Below are positions 12,447-24,900 of a stretch of 64,000 nt of DNA, in pieces (within the stretch, counting starts at the first letter, position 1; every line of letters starts with the position of its first letter). Origin of the DNA: Nematostella vectensis. Lineage: Eukaryota > Cnidaria > Anthozoa > Actiniaria > Edwardsiidae. The DNA is taken from the NCBI RefSeq assembly GCF_932526225.1, contig NC_064042.1, forward strand, positions 15,449,040-15,513,039, read 5' to 3'. Both the position numbers and the translations under genes were made by a program. The notes beneath the pieces are model-generated. The model saw nothing but the letters and a program-made list of their open reading frames with translations. It was not told the origin of the DNA and made no database searches.

Positions 12447-12858
12447 TGTATAATACTTCAATAACTTGCTAAGCTTGCTTTCATGAGTTAAAAGGGTAGT
12501 GGATAAGAGAGGCTGGACATCAGTGTTTAAGGCAAAATTTACTATATTAAACGAAAAAATTCGAGATGATTACATTGTGTATACTCAGTTTATGTTCTTA
12601 TATACACTAAAATTTAAGAAAATGGTTAAGAACATATTCAGGCTTAAAATATCCCCAAAATAAGAACGGCCCAGCCTCAACTGAAAATTTGAAGTTCTTA
12701 TAAAAACAAAATTGTGTATAATGCTTCAATAACTTGCTAAGCTTGCTTTCATGAGTTAAAAGAGTAGTGGATAAGAGAGGCTGGACATCAGTGTTTAAGG
12801 CAAAATTTACTATATTAAACGAAAACATTCGAGATGATTACATTGTGTATACTCCAAT
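12322..12858. repeat. tandem duplication of a 268-bp block
   Basis: Two nearly identical copies meet near 12590. Both contain TATACACTAAAATTTAAG, AACGGCCCAGCCTCAACTG and a GAGATGATTACATTGTGTATAC end. The first copy includes the right half of the MITE-like element at 12174-12446, so part of the element was duplicated with its flank. Confidence 0.9.
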
Positions 12859-13198
12859 TTGAGTACCTGCCAAACACACTTCCCCCTAAATCCGCCCATA
12901 GAGACCGCCATCATGACTTCAGAACTGGCTGCCAAATAGCACCATAGTGAGTCAGTCTTGCATTTTGTTCCAGAAGTCGCAGAAGAAAATATTTCAGTTA
13001 CTAAAAATGCTTCATGGTTTTAATAGAGAGTTAACTCAAATCGGATGCAATGAGCAGTGTTTATCAAACCTAACACAACATCGACTGGTAATATCAGCCA
13101 AGCTTGAGTCAAAAACAAAAATAATGTATAGTTTGAGGTGTTCGGCCTGGGTCAAGAACACTTGGCTTTATGTCATGGTATGCCTTTTTAGGTTTTCG

Positions 13199-14038
13199 TC
13201 ACAGGTGAAGCATTTACCACAAAGAAGGCATTCTTTTCGCCCATATGTGACATCACATGTATTTTAAGGTCTCCAGCCCGGGGGAGGCATTTACCACACT
13301 GAGGACATTAGAATGATTTTTTCACCCTTATGTGAAATCGAATGTCTTTTTAGGTTTCCAGGCCTTGTGAAACATTTGCCACATTGAAGCCACTCGAATG
13401 GCTTTTCACCCGTATGTGACATCGACATTGCATGTATTTTTAGGTCGCCAGCCTGGGTAAAGCATTTACCCCACTGAAGACAGTCTAATGGCTTTCCCCT
13501 GAATGTGTCACTGCATGTTTTCTAAGGTCTCTAGCCCGGGTGAAGCATTTACCAAACTGAGTACATTCAAATGGCTTTTCACCTGTATGTGTCATTGCAT
13601 GTTTTTTAAGGCTTCCAGCCCAAGTGAAGCATTTGCCACATTGAGGACACTCTAATGGCTTTTTCCCTGTATGTGTCATTGCATGCCTTTTTAGGTGACC
13701 AGCCCGGTGAGGCATTTACCACACTGAGTACACTCAAATGGTTTTTCACCTGTATGTGCCATTGCATGGTCTTTAAGGCTTCCAGCCCAAGTAAAGCATT
13801 TACCACACTGTGGACACTTGAATGGCTTTAAATCACTTTGTAAAAATGCGTGTCTTATGAGACTTGATCGATATGCGAAACATTTGCCACATATCTCACA
13901 CGCCAAGTGTTTCTCCCCAAAATGGGTTCGCTTGTGCTCTTGAAGGTTTAAAGGCGATTGATATAACTTACCACACATATCACACTCGTGGCCATGTTTG
14001 CCCGCCGTTTTGGAATTTGATGCATTCTGGGCATCCAT
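13199..14038 (-). pseudogene. C2H2 zinc-finger gene, broken by frameshifts
   Basis: An ATG at 14038 opens a frame starting MDAQNASNSK, followed by C2H2 fingers of the FxCxxCGKCF...LxxHxxxH type with TGEKP-like linkers. About nine or ten finger units can be followed down to about 13200. The frame breaks near 13705, where one base is lost relative to sister fingers in the CCAGCCCGGTGAGG stretch, and again near 13490, where the TGEKP linker becomes SGESH and a stop. Finger 2 lacks its last His and one later finger has Cys replaced by Phe (TQFGKC). Below 13485 fingers continue only in shifted frames. No introns are apparent. Finger-to-finger similarity implies recent internal duplication. A sequencing error could explain one break but not all of them. 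Confidence 0.75.
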
Positions 14039-14102
14039 ATCTTACACAGGTAGCCCAAGAGGGATTCCCAAAACTTGTATATCTATAAATAGTGCAGCTT
14101 TC

Positions 14103-14485
14103 AGGTAAATGATCTAATAAGCACCCGGGTCTTATATTAAATTTCGATGGGCCGAGGGTGGCGTTAGAAAAGACAGAGGGCGTTTATTAGAGAGGAGCTT
14201 TCTTTGCAAACTAACAATGTAACAAACCCAAGTGCAGTGGGGTTCTAGTCTCGGTAAGGATCACGTTAAATTATAGCCTGCGTGCAAGTCTCACCCAGTA
14301 GAAGCCAAACTCAGATTTGATTTATGTTACCAAACTTTTTATGTTGTATGTCTTAGAGCTAAGAGGACGGAAGGGGGCGTTTAATAGAGGGGTGCGTTTG
14401 TTAGAGAGGGGCGTTCATTGAAACTTGTAAGCTTAGGGGGGCGTTCATTAGATAGGGGGCGGTTATTAGATCATTTACGGTAAAT
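14103..14485. mobile_element. MITE-like element with about 24-bp inverted ends
   Basis: The left end GTAAATGATCTAATAAGCAC matches the inverse of the right end, GTAAATGATCTAATAACCGC, with a few mismatches. The interior has repeated GGGGCGTTTATTAGAGAGG words and no coding sequence. Confidence 0.55.
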
Positions 14486-14624
14486 ATTTCTTAGATTGGA
14501 TACCTGTGGTATCTGTTTTTTACAGTTCAATTTGGATTTCTAACAGCCTCAGATATCTCAGTCAAACCGGAGTTTCGCCTACATTTCCTAGTGAATAAAT
14601 TCACATTGATCTTTGTGGGCATAC

Positions 14625-15240
14625 CGTATTTACTCGAATAAGCGCCTCCCTCGAATAAGCGCTTCCCCCGAATAAGCACCCCCTTCGAACCAAAACTATT
14701 CATAAGCGCCTAATGTAATGTTATGTAATGTACTGTTCAGCATTTGTATAGAGCACTTTAACATACGAAATGATCAAATGCGCTCCACATGAGACACACT
14801 TTACTCATAAGTGTGTAGATACGGACTGCTCCACGCAGTTTACAATCATGAGTGTAGGTTAGTGTGTAAGCATTGTCACTTAAGATGGTACCACGCACCA
14901 GCGTTTCTTTTACGTCCCCCAATACAGGTTAATGATGTGCGATGAGAGACGGGACCTCCGGCTTAACGTCCTTATCTGAGAAAACGAAGGATGCACAGTC
15001 CCCAATGTAGAGAACCAGGTTTATTACACCTCTGAAAAAAATCTGACCTGTTGCTCTGACCTGGGTTCGAACCCCAGCCCTCTTGCTGAAGAAGCGAAGC
15101 TCGTATTACAGAGCTATCGCGCAAATTTCTCCCCCCCCCTCCCCCACACAATTAAATATCATAATCTGTGCTGTTCATGCCAAAACCAAAACTATTAATA
15201 AGCGCCTTCCTCGAATCCCCCCCCCCCCCCACAATAAATA
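14625..15240. repeat. dispersed AATAAGCGCC repeat cluster
   Basis: TACTCGAATAAGCGCCTCCC words at 14635-14700 recur at 15195-15215, after the same ACCAAAACTATT leader, so a block of about 490 bp separates two copies of one repeat. A second small duplication with CAATAAATATCATAATCTGTG lies at 15145-15165 and 15230-15255. The words also resemble 349-400. No gene was seen. Confidence 0.5.
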
Positions 15241-15535
15241 TCATAATCTGTGCTCTTCATATAAAAGATACAAACACACACACAAGAGGGAGGTAAATAT
15301 TTTATTGGATAAAAGTTTATTGAAAAAGGCTACTCCAAGCTGTACAAATATAGAGAAAGAGAATCGGTTGTAGTATTAGTATCAAAATGATATTATAATA
15401 ACAAAAAAACACCTAAGTTCCTAGCATAGCCTAGCACATAAGACAATTTATTATCGCTGATTTTTACAGAGCAATTGCGATTTTATGCGTTACTTATTAA
15501 CTTATTGACACAAAGTTATGGGCTAGGCTAGGATT

Positions 15536-15685
15536 CAGGGGCGGATCTAGCGTTCCACTAAAGGTTTGGCTCAGTGACAAAGCGGGAGGGGGTAATTCTT
15601 TTTGTTGCATATGGCTTTCTGGCAACCCAAAGAGGGGGGGGGGGTTAAACCCCCTAAACCCTCCCCCTAAATCCGCTACTGGGAT
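15536..15685. mobile_element. MITE-like element, GGGGCGGATCTAG family
   Basis: The left end CAGGGGCGGATCTAG matches the inverse of the right end, CAGTAGCGGATTTAG. It is about 150 bp with a G-rich run and no ORF. Same family as 3998-4158; a lone end also occurs near 12880-12895. Confidence 0.5.
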
Positions 15686-17000
15686 TTTAGATCATTTTTT
15701 TTTGCTGATGACGATTACGTCTATTTTGAGGGGTTTTGTTTGAATCCCTGTTCGACCGTATTTTTTCCCTGAAAAACAGTCGTTGCTATAGTGATCAAGA
15801 TAACATGATCAGGGCGGGGCAACTCTAATCCAACCATACCAGGTGATGCTTCATACGTTGATTTCGTTGTATGGAACGTTGTAAGCACATTTAATGAATG
15901 TCTTTTATAATTTAAAAAAAAATCAACCCTGTGAACCCTATTAAGTATATCTGCTTAAACCCTATGTTGGTTCAGCGCATTCCTTAAAGTCGCATTGTCA
16001 CCAGTTTACTACCGGAGGTCCGACGGAAACCTCAACCGTTAAAAGACAAAAGAATCTATTAGAATCCGAGATATTTAACAGGCCATCCGCTCTAAATTAT
16101 CGATCACATCCTCAAAGAAGCTGCCAATAAAAGTTCTTTCGATGGGCTAAGCATTGTTCCAGGTTAGCAGCTAAAGAAAATCGATCTCTTGGGCTCCTCC
16201 GAACAACTCTTCTGCCTTGCCATCCACATGTTAAGGAGGCTGCGTACACCTCCATGGCCCGTCAATCTTCTCGCTCAAGTTTCCAATTTTTAATAAGATC
16301 CGGAATAACCTTGTAAAAATAGATTTCCCCTCCTATGTAAAGCTTGCAACAACCATCAACATACAGGTCCCTAGCCACACGCAAGGTGTTAGATCTTCTT
16401 GCACAGCTCAAAACATACTTCCGAAATGCCTTGCTTTCTTCCTGTGTATGCTTATCCCGGTTTGCATATTAAACGATGCATTCACGATATTATCGTTTCG
16501 CACCGTTCATCTTTACGGTATAATAACAGAATGGACGTATCAGAAAGTATGCCCCAAATGTACCTGATGTAAGCGAACTTTGCCAGGCGCGTGTCCAGAG
16601 CGGTCCTTGGGATACGAACCCAACCCTGCTCATGTGTAGAGAAATGTTCGAGTCCGGTTGACCCTGCTTTCGTTGGTAGTTGAGAAGAATGTTAATTTCG
16701 TGGATAGAGAAAGTTCTAGATCTGCGAGTTCTTTCTCGCAGGTTTTTGAGCGGACTGGCTTAAACAATCGATTCGGGAATAGTTCCATCCCTTCCCCATC
16801 CTGTACCGGGGTCTGTGCTTTCGTACTGCTTTAAATCTAGCAGAAAATCGTGCTGAAGCTGAAGTAGCTAGAATAAGGTTGCCAGCCTTGTCAAATCAAT
16901 CAGTATTGACACAGAATAAGAGACAAACTTATATTGCTCTAAACTCGTGAAATTGAGCTTCTAGGGAAAAAAAGACCACAAACATTTACATCCAAACAAA
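15686..17000. other. intergenic region downstream of the P450 gene
   Basis: Apart from the ORF fragment at 16262-16468 I see no gene, RNA or tandem repeat here. Confidence 0.4.
16262..16468 (-). pseudogene. unidentified coding-like fragment without start codon
   Basis: An open frame of about 69 codons between stops, with a protein-like composition (segments RKYVLSCARRSN and VARDLYVDGCCKLY). After its TGA, further coding-like residues continue in the same frame towards 16070, interrupted by more stops. No methionine start or splice site was placed. It may be a remnant of a transposon ORF. Family not recognised. Confidence 0.25.
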
Positions 17001-17001
17001 G

Positions 17002-17007
17002 TTTATT
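17002..17007 (-). promoter_or_regulatory. candidate poly(A) signal of the P450 gene
   Basis: AATAAA on the minus strand, about 250 bases downstream of the P450 stop codon at 17255. Position and strand fit; usage is inferred. Confidence 0.45.
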
Positions 17008-17254
17008 TCGTGAATTAGAGCATGAAGATATAACTCTTAGATCTTTATTTGCGTGAATTTGTAATTCCTTAGAAATTCCTCATTGAGGCGGCTGGGTAGC
17101 CTGTGTTCAATAAACTCGAGCTCTCGCTTGCAAAACGACTCCAGTCCCAGTACCCGCGTGGCACGAGCACCGGCAGGTAAAATCGTTAAAAAAAGGGAAC
17201 AATTATCCCTGGCACAATAAACATTTTTCTCCACCCCTACCATCCCCTCCAACT

Positions 17255-20200
17255 TTAACCGTTCTTTACTCTTGGCGAAACTGCAACTTTCACGCCACCA
17301 ATTACGGACAGAGTATTTTTGACGCCAACATTTGGGGGTATCTCTGTCTCTGGCGTGGTCTTGATATCATACCGCCTTAAAATCCTCGACAATACTAGTT
17401 TCATTTCCATGAATGCAAATCTCTTGCCAATGCAGTCCCTGGGTCCGTGGCCAAATGGTAAAAATGTGTAAGGGTCGCGGGCTTGCTTGGCTTCGGGACT
17501 GAATCGTTCGGGGTCAAATTTCTCTGGGTCGGGGTAGTTTCGCGGGTCTCTTTGCATGCTGTATGACGTCACGAAGATGTCGCAGCCTTTCGGGATTCGT
17601 ATGCCTTGAATGGTGCACTCTTTCATGCAGGTGCGGGTCAAAAGTGTTCCTACAAAAACGAAATGGTTATATATGAGTATTGATGTGTTCATTTAATAAA
17701 ACATGCATTTTTTTAAACTTTAATATTCAAATCAGTCCCTTTAACTGAAACTTCGGCCTCTGGGGTGTCTTCCTAAATTTTGAAAAGTTGCTATCAAATT
17801 CGCAACGTTTATTCCTGGGTTTTTATCAAAAGATGAATCATGAGAATCAGTAATGGAGTCACAAATTACAATGACTGAATTGTTAAAGTCATAATTTTTA
17901 AAATCTCATTTGAAGATTTTAAAATCTTAAACGTTTCTCGCTCTCTCAAAGCTTTAGCCATACAGTATTTGTCAGAATACCAACATATCTCTCCCCCCCT
18001 GGGTTGACAGCTGCCCCCCCTGGGTTAACAATACCCCCCCCCTCTTCCCGCCCACACACACGAACACTGGGTTAATGACAACATGGAATCACGTCACATG
18101 GCCATTCTTATCACGTTACCTGGTGGGTACATTCTCAGGGTCTCAGAGATGACCATGTCCAGGTATGGCAGTTTGTGCACCGTGTCGTATGACGGCATCT
18201 GGTCCTCGTCTGTCCAAACACTGTCTATTTCTTGCTGGAGCTTAAGCTGGACATCAGGGTGAGTGGCAATGTTATGACAGGTCAGAGCCAGGGTGGTGCT
18301 TGTGGTCTCGTAGCCGCCCAGGAAAAATATAATGCACTGAGATACCACCTCATCCTCAGTCAGTCTTTTGTCACTCTTGTTAGAGGGATCTGCAGCTTTT
18401 AACATTAGATCCAACAAGTCCTAGAATTTTGAGAAAGCTTTTGTAACCAAACACTAGACAACAAGTAGAGAAAAGGAAATAGCTTAAAGAAACTCCAATA
18501 AGCTTAGGCTTAATTTATAGGGCAAATTGTAAATAGAACCCAACTATTTGCAAATATGGTGAAAAAAGGATAAGCAATTTATAATTGCCTTTAAAATATT
18601 GGATACACCACTGCGTTGACATTTTTCTCAGTTATAGGGGGGAAAAGGTGGGTGACACTGAATTAATTTTCAATAACAGTAGACAGCTTCCTTAAAGTGG
18701 CAATGTCACATCACCTGCTTATTAGCATACTCATACCTTTCTGGATGTTTTCAACTCCTTTCTCTCATTGATAACACTCCTTGTGAAACTTGCCAGGTCA
18801 TACATAGATGAAAAGATGTACTTGGCGCCCATCTCCGACTGGGTGAAGTAGCTTCCAAGAGGCAAGATTGGCAGGATGACATTAAACAAGAGCTGTTTAA
18901 AGGGGGTCGGTTGCATTGCGTCAAGAGCTCGTGCCATCAGCGGGTCATCAGGGTTCATCTGACAGTCAGACTGAATCCCAAATACGATAGACAGGATGAT
19001 TTCCACAGTAACTGCCTGCTGATACCTGGAGAACAGCACAAAGCAGTTGAAATAATATAAACCAAGCACAGAGCAAATTTAATGATATAAACAAAGCAAA
19101 AAGCAGTTGTAATAATATAAACCAAGCACAGAGCAATTTTAATGATATAAACAAAGCACAAAGCAGTTGTAATGATATAAACAAAGCACAGAGCAATTTA
19201 AATGATATAAACAAAGCACAAAGCAGTGTGCTTTGAGAATAACAATGAAAACGACAATCTCTGATTGTAAAGGCCTCACTATTTATTAATATCATGAAGT
19301 AATATTCTAGAATTTCTTTCCATTCTGTATAGCCCTTCTTATTCTGGAGGTTTTTCCCCTTTGATAGTAATGACAAGTTTGTTGGTATATAACTAAGTGG
19401 GACATATCAATACTCAAATGCGTTGCACAAACAATCACAAATCTTTGATATCCAATAATATAAAATGACTAGTGCCAATAGGGGTCTATATGCTGTCATT
19501 TATAGTTGTCATGGCAACTAAACCCAAGGACTTTCAACCCAAGGTACCTAGAGGGAGCAAATTGTTACAAAGCCCTTACTTAACAATATCAAATGTCTCT
19601 CCTGTCTCGGCTGCTTTCTCTATCTTCTTCATCAAGGTGTCACAGGGCACATTGATCAGTGGCACCATGCTCTTCATGTTGTGTGCAGTGAATGTAGGTG
19701 ACAGGGTGTTGCGGATACGCTTCCAGCGCTCCCCCCTTACAATGCTCAGGAAACTATCAAGAGGCTCTGGTAACTCAAAGGGAACCTAGAAATAAAACAA
19801 AACAATTTTTTATAGAGGGAAAGGCCAAGGCCAAGTTTGTAAGGCGAGGGGGGAGGGGGTAAGGACACCCTTGGCAGCCACTGTTTCCTTCATCTTTGGA
19901 TCAGTTTTCCTCAAGAAAAGAGAGGTAGAGCCATGTGGTGTAGCTAATAGTCCCCAATTTTTTTTAAATGCTTGCAAAACTAAATCACTGCCAAAATTTT
20001 CCAAGTGCTTGCTTAGGTAGAACATTCTTGCTCTTACAGTATTTTCATTTAAAAAAATGCAAACACATATTTCATTTAATTAGAATATCTTTTTACTAGA
20101 TTAGATAAGGACTTAATGTGAAGTATTTTTGTATTTTCTCATTTTAAAATGCTTTTTGCTTGCAGAAGGCAAAAAGTGTTTGTGATTGCCAAAAATAATG

Positions 20201-20811
20201 CCGTGCTCTTATTCTCGCCAAGACCATGCGCCTTCCATGGCCATATCAATGTAAAAAGAATTGAGTTTGGTAAGGGTGGGTAGGGGGGGGGGGGGGGCTA
20301 AAATCATAGTCCAGTGTTAGATTCAGGGAAAGCTAAAGTCTGCCCTAAAGGATCTCTCCCTCCCTAGAGAAATCAAGGACTTGCCCCTGTAGTAATAAAC
20401 CTACTCACCCATTAAAGTCCCTTATACTCCCTTACATACCGGTCTATCATAGAAACAGTCAAAGTTTTTCACGAAAATCTCCCTAAGCATCTTAGGATCA
20501 CACACAACAAGTGCAGGTTTGCCCCTAGCAAAAGCCATAGTGAAGACGCGTCCATATAGCTTGTAATACTTGTCTAAGAGCAAATGTATTCCGTTACTGT
20601 GTTTTGCGAACTCGGGCAAGAATCCAAGGAAAGGGACGGGCTTTGGACCACGCAGATGGGGAAAGGTGTTTCGAATCGCTCGCTCAGTCTTTTGTCCATA
20701 CCACCATATGATCTTGATAACAACCAAGACCACGGCACCCCAAAGCAACGACGTCCAATGAGACAGAATAAAGTGGAGAAGATCTTGCGAAGGAAGTCTA
20801 AGGAAGTACAT
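17255..20811 (-). CDS. cytochrome P450, microsomal, clan-3-like
   Basis: Complete five-exon gene: 20811-20440, 19785-19580, 19025-18737, 18420-18120 and 17649-17255, all with GT-AG introns and matching phases, giving about 520 residues, normal for the family. The N-terminal anchor is hydrophobic (about 22-39), followed by a proline-rich hinge (PHLRGPKPVPFLG). The I-helix oxygen-binding motif FLGGYETTS is at about 322-330, ExxR (ETLR) at 382-385, the PERF motif (DPERF) at 435-439, and the haem loop FGHGPRDCIG at about 455-464 with Cys462 as the thiolate ligand. This is a membrane-bound haem monooxygenase of the endoplasmic reticulum that takes electrons from P450 reductase. Overall resemblance is to CYP3/CYP5 (thromboxane synthase-like) enzymes. 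The substrate cannot be told from sequence. All signature residues are intact. It is divergent to FMR1 with a tRNA gene between them. Confidence 0.93.
19047..19229. repeat. 30-bp minisatellite next to a P450 splice acceptor
   Basis: About six units of 30 bp alternate AATGATATAAACAAAGCAC and AATATAAACCAAGCACAGAGC versions, forming a 60-bp dimer. The array starts about 20 bp upstream (in gene sense) of the acceptor of the 19025-18737 exon but does not include exon sequence. Confidence 0.9.
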
Positions 20812-21984
20812 GGCTTACCACCTAGCACAAGGGACTGAAAACAGTAAGCGGCTAAAAGTGGAATATATTTACAAAAAAGTAATTTTTGGTGGCGCAATCG
20901 TGGAAGTCCGCTGACCAGTACAACCAAGCTTTAATACGAGTCCACCCGTGGTCCATATTATCTGCATATTAATGAATGTTTTTTTGCTCACAGTTCACAT
21001 ATTCGGTGCCTTATCTTGATCAAAAAGTTGAGAAAATGCGTACCTATAGTTGTTATTTCGTATTTTAGATATCATTATCATAGAAAGGATCTACCCATTT
21101 TTTTCGACTGATGCGATCACCAATTCCCATGTGGTCTAGTGGTTAGGGTCCGGCGCTCTCACCGCCGTGGCCCGGGTTCGATTCCCGGTGTGGGAAGAAT
21201 TATTTTTTGTCTTTGATATAGCACTTTCTCACAAATTTTTTGCGTTGCAATACATTTACATACATTATATTTTTACCCATTTATTCGCATTAAAATCTCA
21301 TAAAATTGTGAATATCATGCTTTTTTCCTATGACTTTTTATGAAGTTTATTGCATTTCCTGTAATGTCGCAAAACTCTGCAAAATAACTTATAGAATGAC
21401 ATCTTTACAAATGATAATTAACTTTTATCATTATTTTGGAATGCACGCGACAATGCATACAATCAAGAGAGCATAAGACATCTTATTCCATTCATTTATT
21501 TATCCATTTACTTAATACATTTTCAATGTAATTACATTGAATTTATATGCAAATGGAAGGATTCTAAAGGAAGCAAAGCTTTTAATTATAGAATCCTTTT
21601 ATGGTTTTCAGAGTTTTCAAAGTTTTTTTTTTTTAAAAAAAAGCTCTTAAGATGTGATTAACACAGTACACTTTTTTAGATCATTACAAGACATCTTATG
21701 CTCTCATACAATATATGTTTCAGCATAAACTTTTCATATCTTTGTAGATTACTTTTTTTTGTCCACAGCGGTCTAGCATTTAAGCTCCTCCGCAGAACTT
21801 TCTGTGTCTTTCGGTACAAAAAATGAAATAAAAACAAAATCTCTTATGAAAAACAGAAACGGTTATTTTTGTTGTCCGGAACTGAAATGACAATACCTCA
21901 CTTCCGGTTCCTCCGAACGGCCATGGGGTTGTTGACATCCCGGCATGCATCAGTTGTTCTCGTAGTGTTGGGCAACCCGGGAGA
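20812..21984. other. divergent intergenic region between P450 and FMR1
   Basis: It holds the upstream regions of both genes and the tRNA-Glu at 21125. The 21200-21700 part is AT-rich and featureless. The 85 bases before the FMR1 start are GC-rich (CCGGTTCCTCCGAACGG and similar) and likely form its 5' UTR or core promoter. No TATA box was convincing. Confidence 0.45.
21125..21196 (+). tRNA. tRNA-Glu (anticodon CTC)
   Basis: A 72-nt cloverleaf. The acceptor arm TCCCATG pairs with TGTGGGA, with a discriminator A. The D-arm has GTCTAGTGGTTAGG (A box), the anticodon stem CGGCG/CGCCG encloses the loop CTCTCAC with anticodon CTC, and the T-arm has GGTTCGATTCC (B box). No intron. A run of T (ATTATTTTTTG) begins a few bases downstream and can terminate RNA polymerase III. 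Confidence 0.96.
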
Positions 21985-24900
21985 ATGGAGGAACTAGCTG
22001 TTGAAGTATGCGGGAAAAATGGCGCCTTTTACAAGGTACTGTATATAAGCGCGATAAAATCAGCTGTACTGGAAAGCTGATGTTATTGTCCTCTCTTTTC
22101 TCTAGGCTTATGTCCGAAATATCCACCAAGATCAAGTCAGTGTAGCATTCTTGAACGAGTGAGTATAGTTTGCAAACGCGCGTGGGTTGACGCTTATAAG
22201 ATCTTCATGGAATTATCACCGATTTCTTTCTTTATCTTCTCCAGTTTGAATAATCCTAAGCGAGTGCCTTATGAGGAATGTCGACTGCCTCCCAGCAATG
22301 CCCAGAGAAAGGAGATATACGTTGATGATGAAATAGAGGTTGGTAAACCTTTCTGTCTGTCTTTACTACTCTACATGTGACTTTGTCATTGCGCAAGCCG
22401 CAGACGTGTACTTTTAGTAATTTTGCTCATAATGTCCTCTCAGCCCGAGGCGAAACTAATTTCCTATACCCAGTAACTTTCCATATAATTTTCCCCGTTG
22501 CTTTTATAATGTGAATGCTAAATATTAAAGCGGATCTTGTGTGACTTCTTTAGCGGGAAGCAAGGCCTTTGTTTGTAATGTTTATGTCGGCGAAGCGTTC
22601 ACGTGGGCAAGTTGCGCTGAATTCATTCATAAACAAAGCACGCTTTTTTGGGACAAATAACAATCCCTGTTCTCTAAAAAGAAAACAGAATCTTCACTTA
22701 TTTATAATTAAATACTTGTTTTCAATGGTTATTTTTTTATTTAAATGTTATTTTGAATTTCTCCTATGTTTTTGGCACTTTGCCTTAGAAGAAATTGCAC
22801 AATACTTCGATTGTGAATACTTCCGTTGTCGCATTAAACCACGGATAGTGAACGCACTTTTTTGCATTATTCAAATAACAGCCGTTTCTTTGGTTTTTCA
22901 GTAAAACGTTGATTCTTCTAAGGCAGAATTTAGTTAGTTTGCTTTTGCGCGGGAAAATTCATTGAATATTGTAGAATTTGCCTTATAATGGGGTGACCTT
23001 TGACTGTGTGTAGTAGTTAAATGTAATCCGAACATTAAACTGTAAGCAGTGTTTTCTAGAGTTTATTAGAGTCGCTGAGCTTTTTATTTATAATGAAACA
23101 ATTAACATAATTCAATGTTCATAATTCAATAACAACACTGGATAATCAAATAACACAGCTGGAGCTAATGCATCAAAATATTAGGTTGAAGGGGTGAAGA
23201 TATTATTGGGCACCACCACACCCCTACTGATAATTTCCTTTTTTTTAATAAAAAGGGGGGGCACTGCCCTACCCCCTCTATGAGCCTGAATATTAAGTAT
23301 TTTTAATTCATGTATGATGAGTGTAATTTAACAGAGGATGGCGTTGTTGTAGGTATATACCAGGGCCGATGACAATGAACCTTGTGGATGGTGGCTAGCA
23401 AAGATCATCCACAAGAAAGGGGAGGTGAGCAAGATAACTTTTCAGCCCATAGCTTGGGTTTGGGGAAGGAGGGGGGCGACATGATTTAACCATTTACTAG
23501 ACAGTTTTTACCTATTTTACCTATATGTCCTATCTTTGCCTGGGAAGTGTGCTATGGCTTCAAGCCTGATTCTATATAGAGGAAGACACTTTGTTTTAAT
23601 GTGTATATTGAAAAAAAAAATATGCTGTTTGTTTTTGCTGTTTGTTATACCAAGTCATGTGCATATGCTAGGAACAGTCCTATTTTGTAAGGTTTCAATA
23701 TTTCAATGAAAAAATACCCTAGGTGACAAGTTATTATTTGTTGCAGTTCTTTGTGATCCAGTACTCGGGTTGGGATGCAACTTTCAATGAGATTGTTCCC
23801 AGAGAGAGAATCCGACCACCAAACACCAAGTAAGCTAACAAACACAAATTTGATAGAGAAGGGGGTTGCAGAAATCATGAGATGATTATATACAGTATCA
23901 CATCAAATGGTGTCATTCCATATTGCTTATCTAGGACATGATATTCCAAAGTAAATAGTGCATCTCAATATTTTTTTCTCCAGCGGCTCTATCAGTCGCC
24001 AGATGTACTACAAGGTGATGATAGACGTGCCCCCAGACCTCAAGAACATGTGAGCATAGAAAGAGGGGTTGAAAACGACCTTTTTTAATTGTTAACTTAA
24101 TGCTTTGCTTTGTTGCTAAGAAGGTAAAGCAATCATTATTATAACTATTTACGCATTGTGTTTCCCCCCCACCCCACACATGCTCAGATGACAAAAGAAG
24201 TCTTCTCCAGAGTTCACAATACTGGCAGGCTGCCAGCGATAGCCGGCTGTCTTGTGCTCTTTGCTGGTTCTTTTTTTCTGTATCCACTTCTCATAGTTTT
24301 AGTATGCAGGCTTTTTTCCACCAAAATCCACAAAACTGGCAAAATCTAGCAGATTAAAAAAAATTTTAAACCCTGCTTCTTGTTGATTGTGCTTGTCATC
24401 TGGTCCTTTTGGCAAACCCCCTGATAATCAATAATCATTAATAAATTGAAAATTGATTATTTATCTTTAGATCTGATATTGTTGTAAGCTGAACGCCTCT
24501 TTAGGTTTAATCAGCATGACTAACCGACATTGATTTTAAGGTTTCTTTTTTTAGCTGTAAAGATGAGAACACTCACAGAGAGTTCAAAAAACAGGTCAAT
24601 GCCGCTTGTGTTGGATATAATGAAAACCTGAATGTGCTTGTGGTCTTGGTGAGTGACACAGAGCTATTAGAATTACCACCTAAAATTAAAAACCCAGAGT
24701 TTTCACTCTTACTATATACCAAGTCGTAAAAAGCATCCATTTAGGCTTATTCAGCAGAGTTAACTTTATTTATCAGAGTTAACTCTATTTGAAGTCAGTT
24801 ATTGACAATAAAGTGTAACACTTTATTTGTAGATGTATAGTTTTCTTGAAATTGACTGTTTTTTTTAATGTTATAACAACAATGGGGTGGTCGATTGAAA

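Noticed and set aside
13864-14088. Plus-strand ORF opposite the zinc-finger gene
   Set aside because: Shadow of the minus-strand finger coding sequence.
19472-19789. Plus-strand 105-codon ORF
   Set aside because: Antisense shadow of P450 exon 2.
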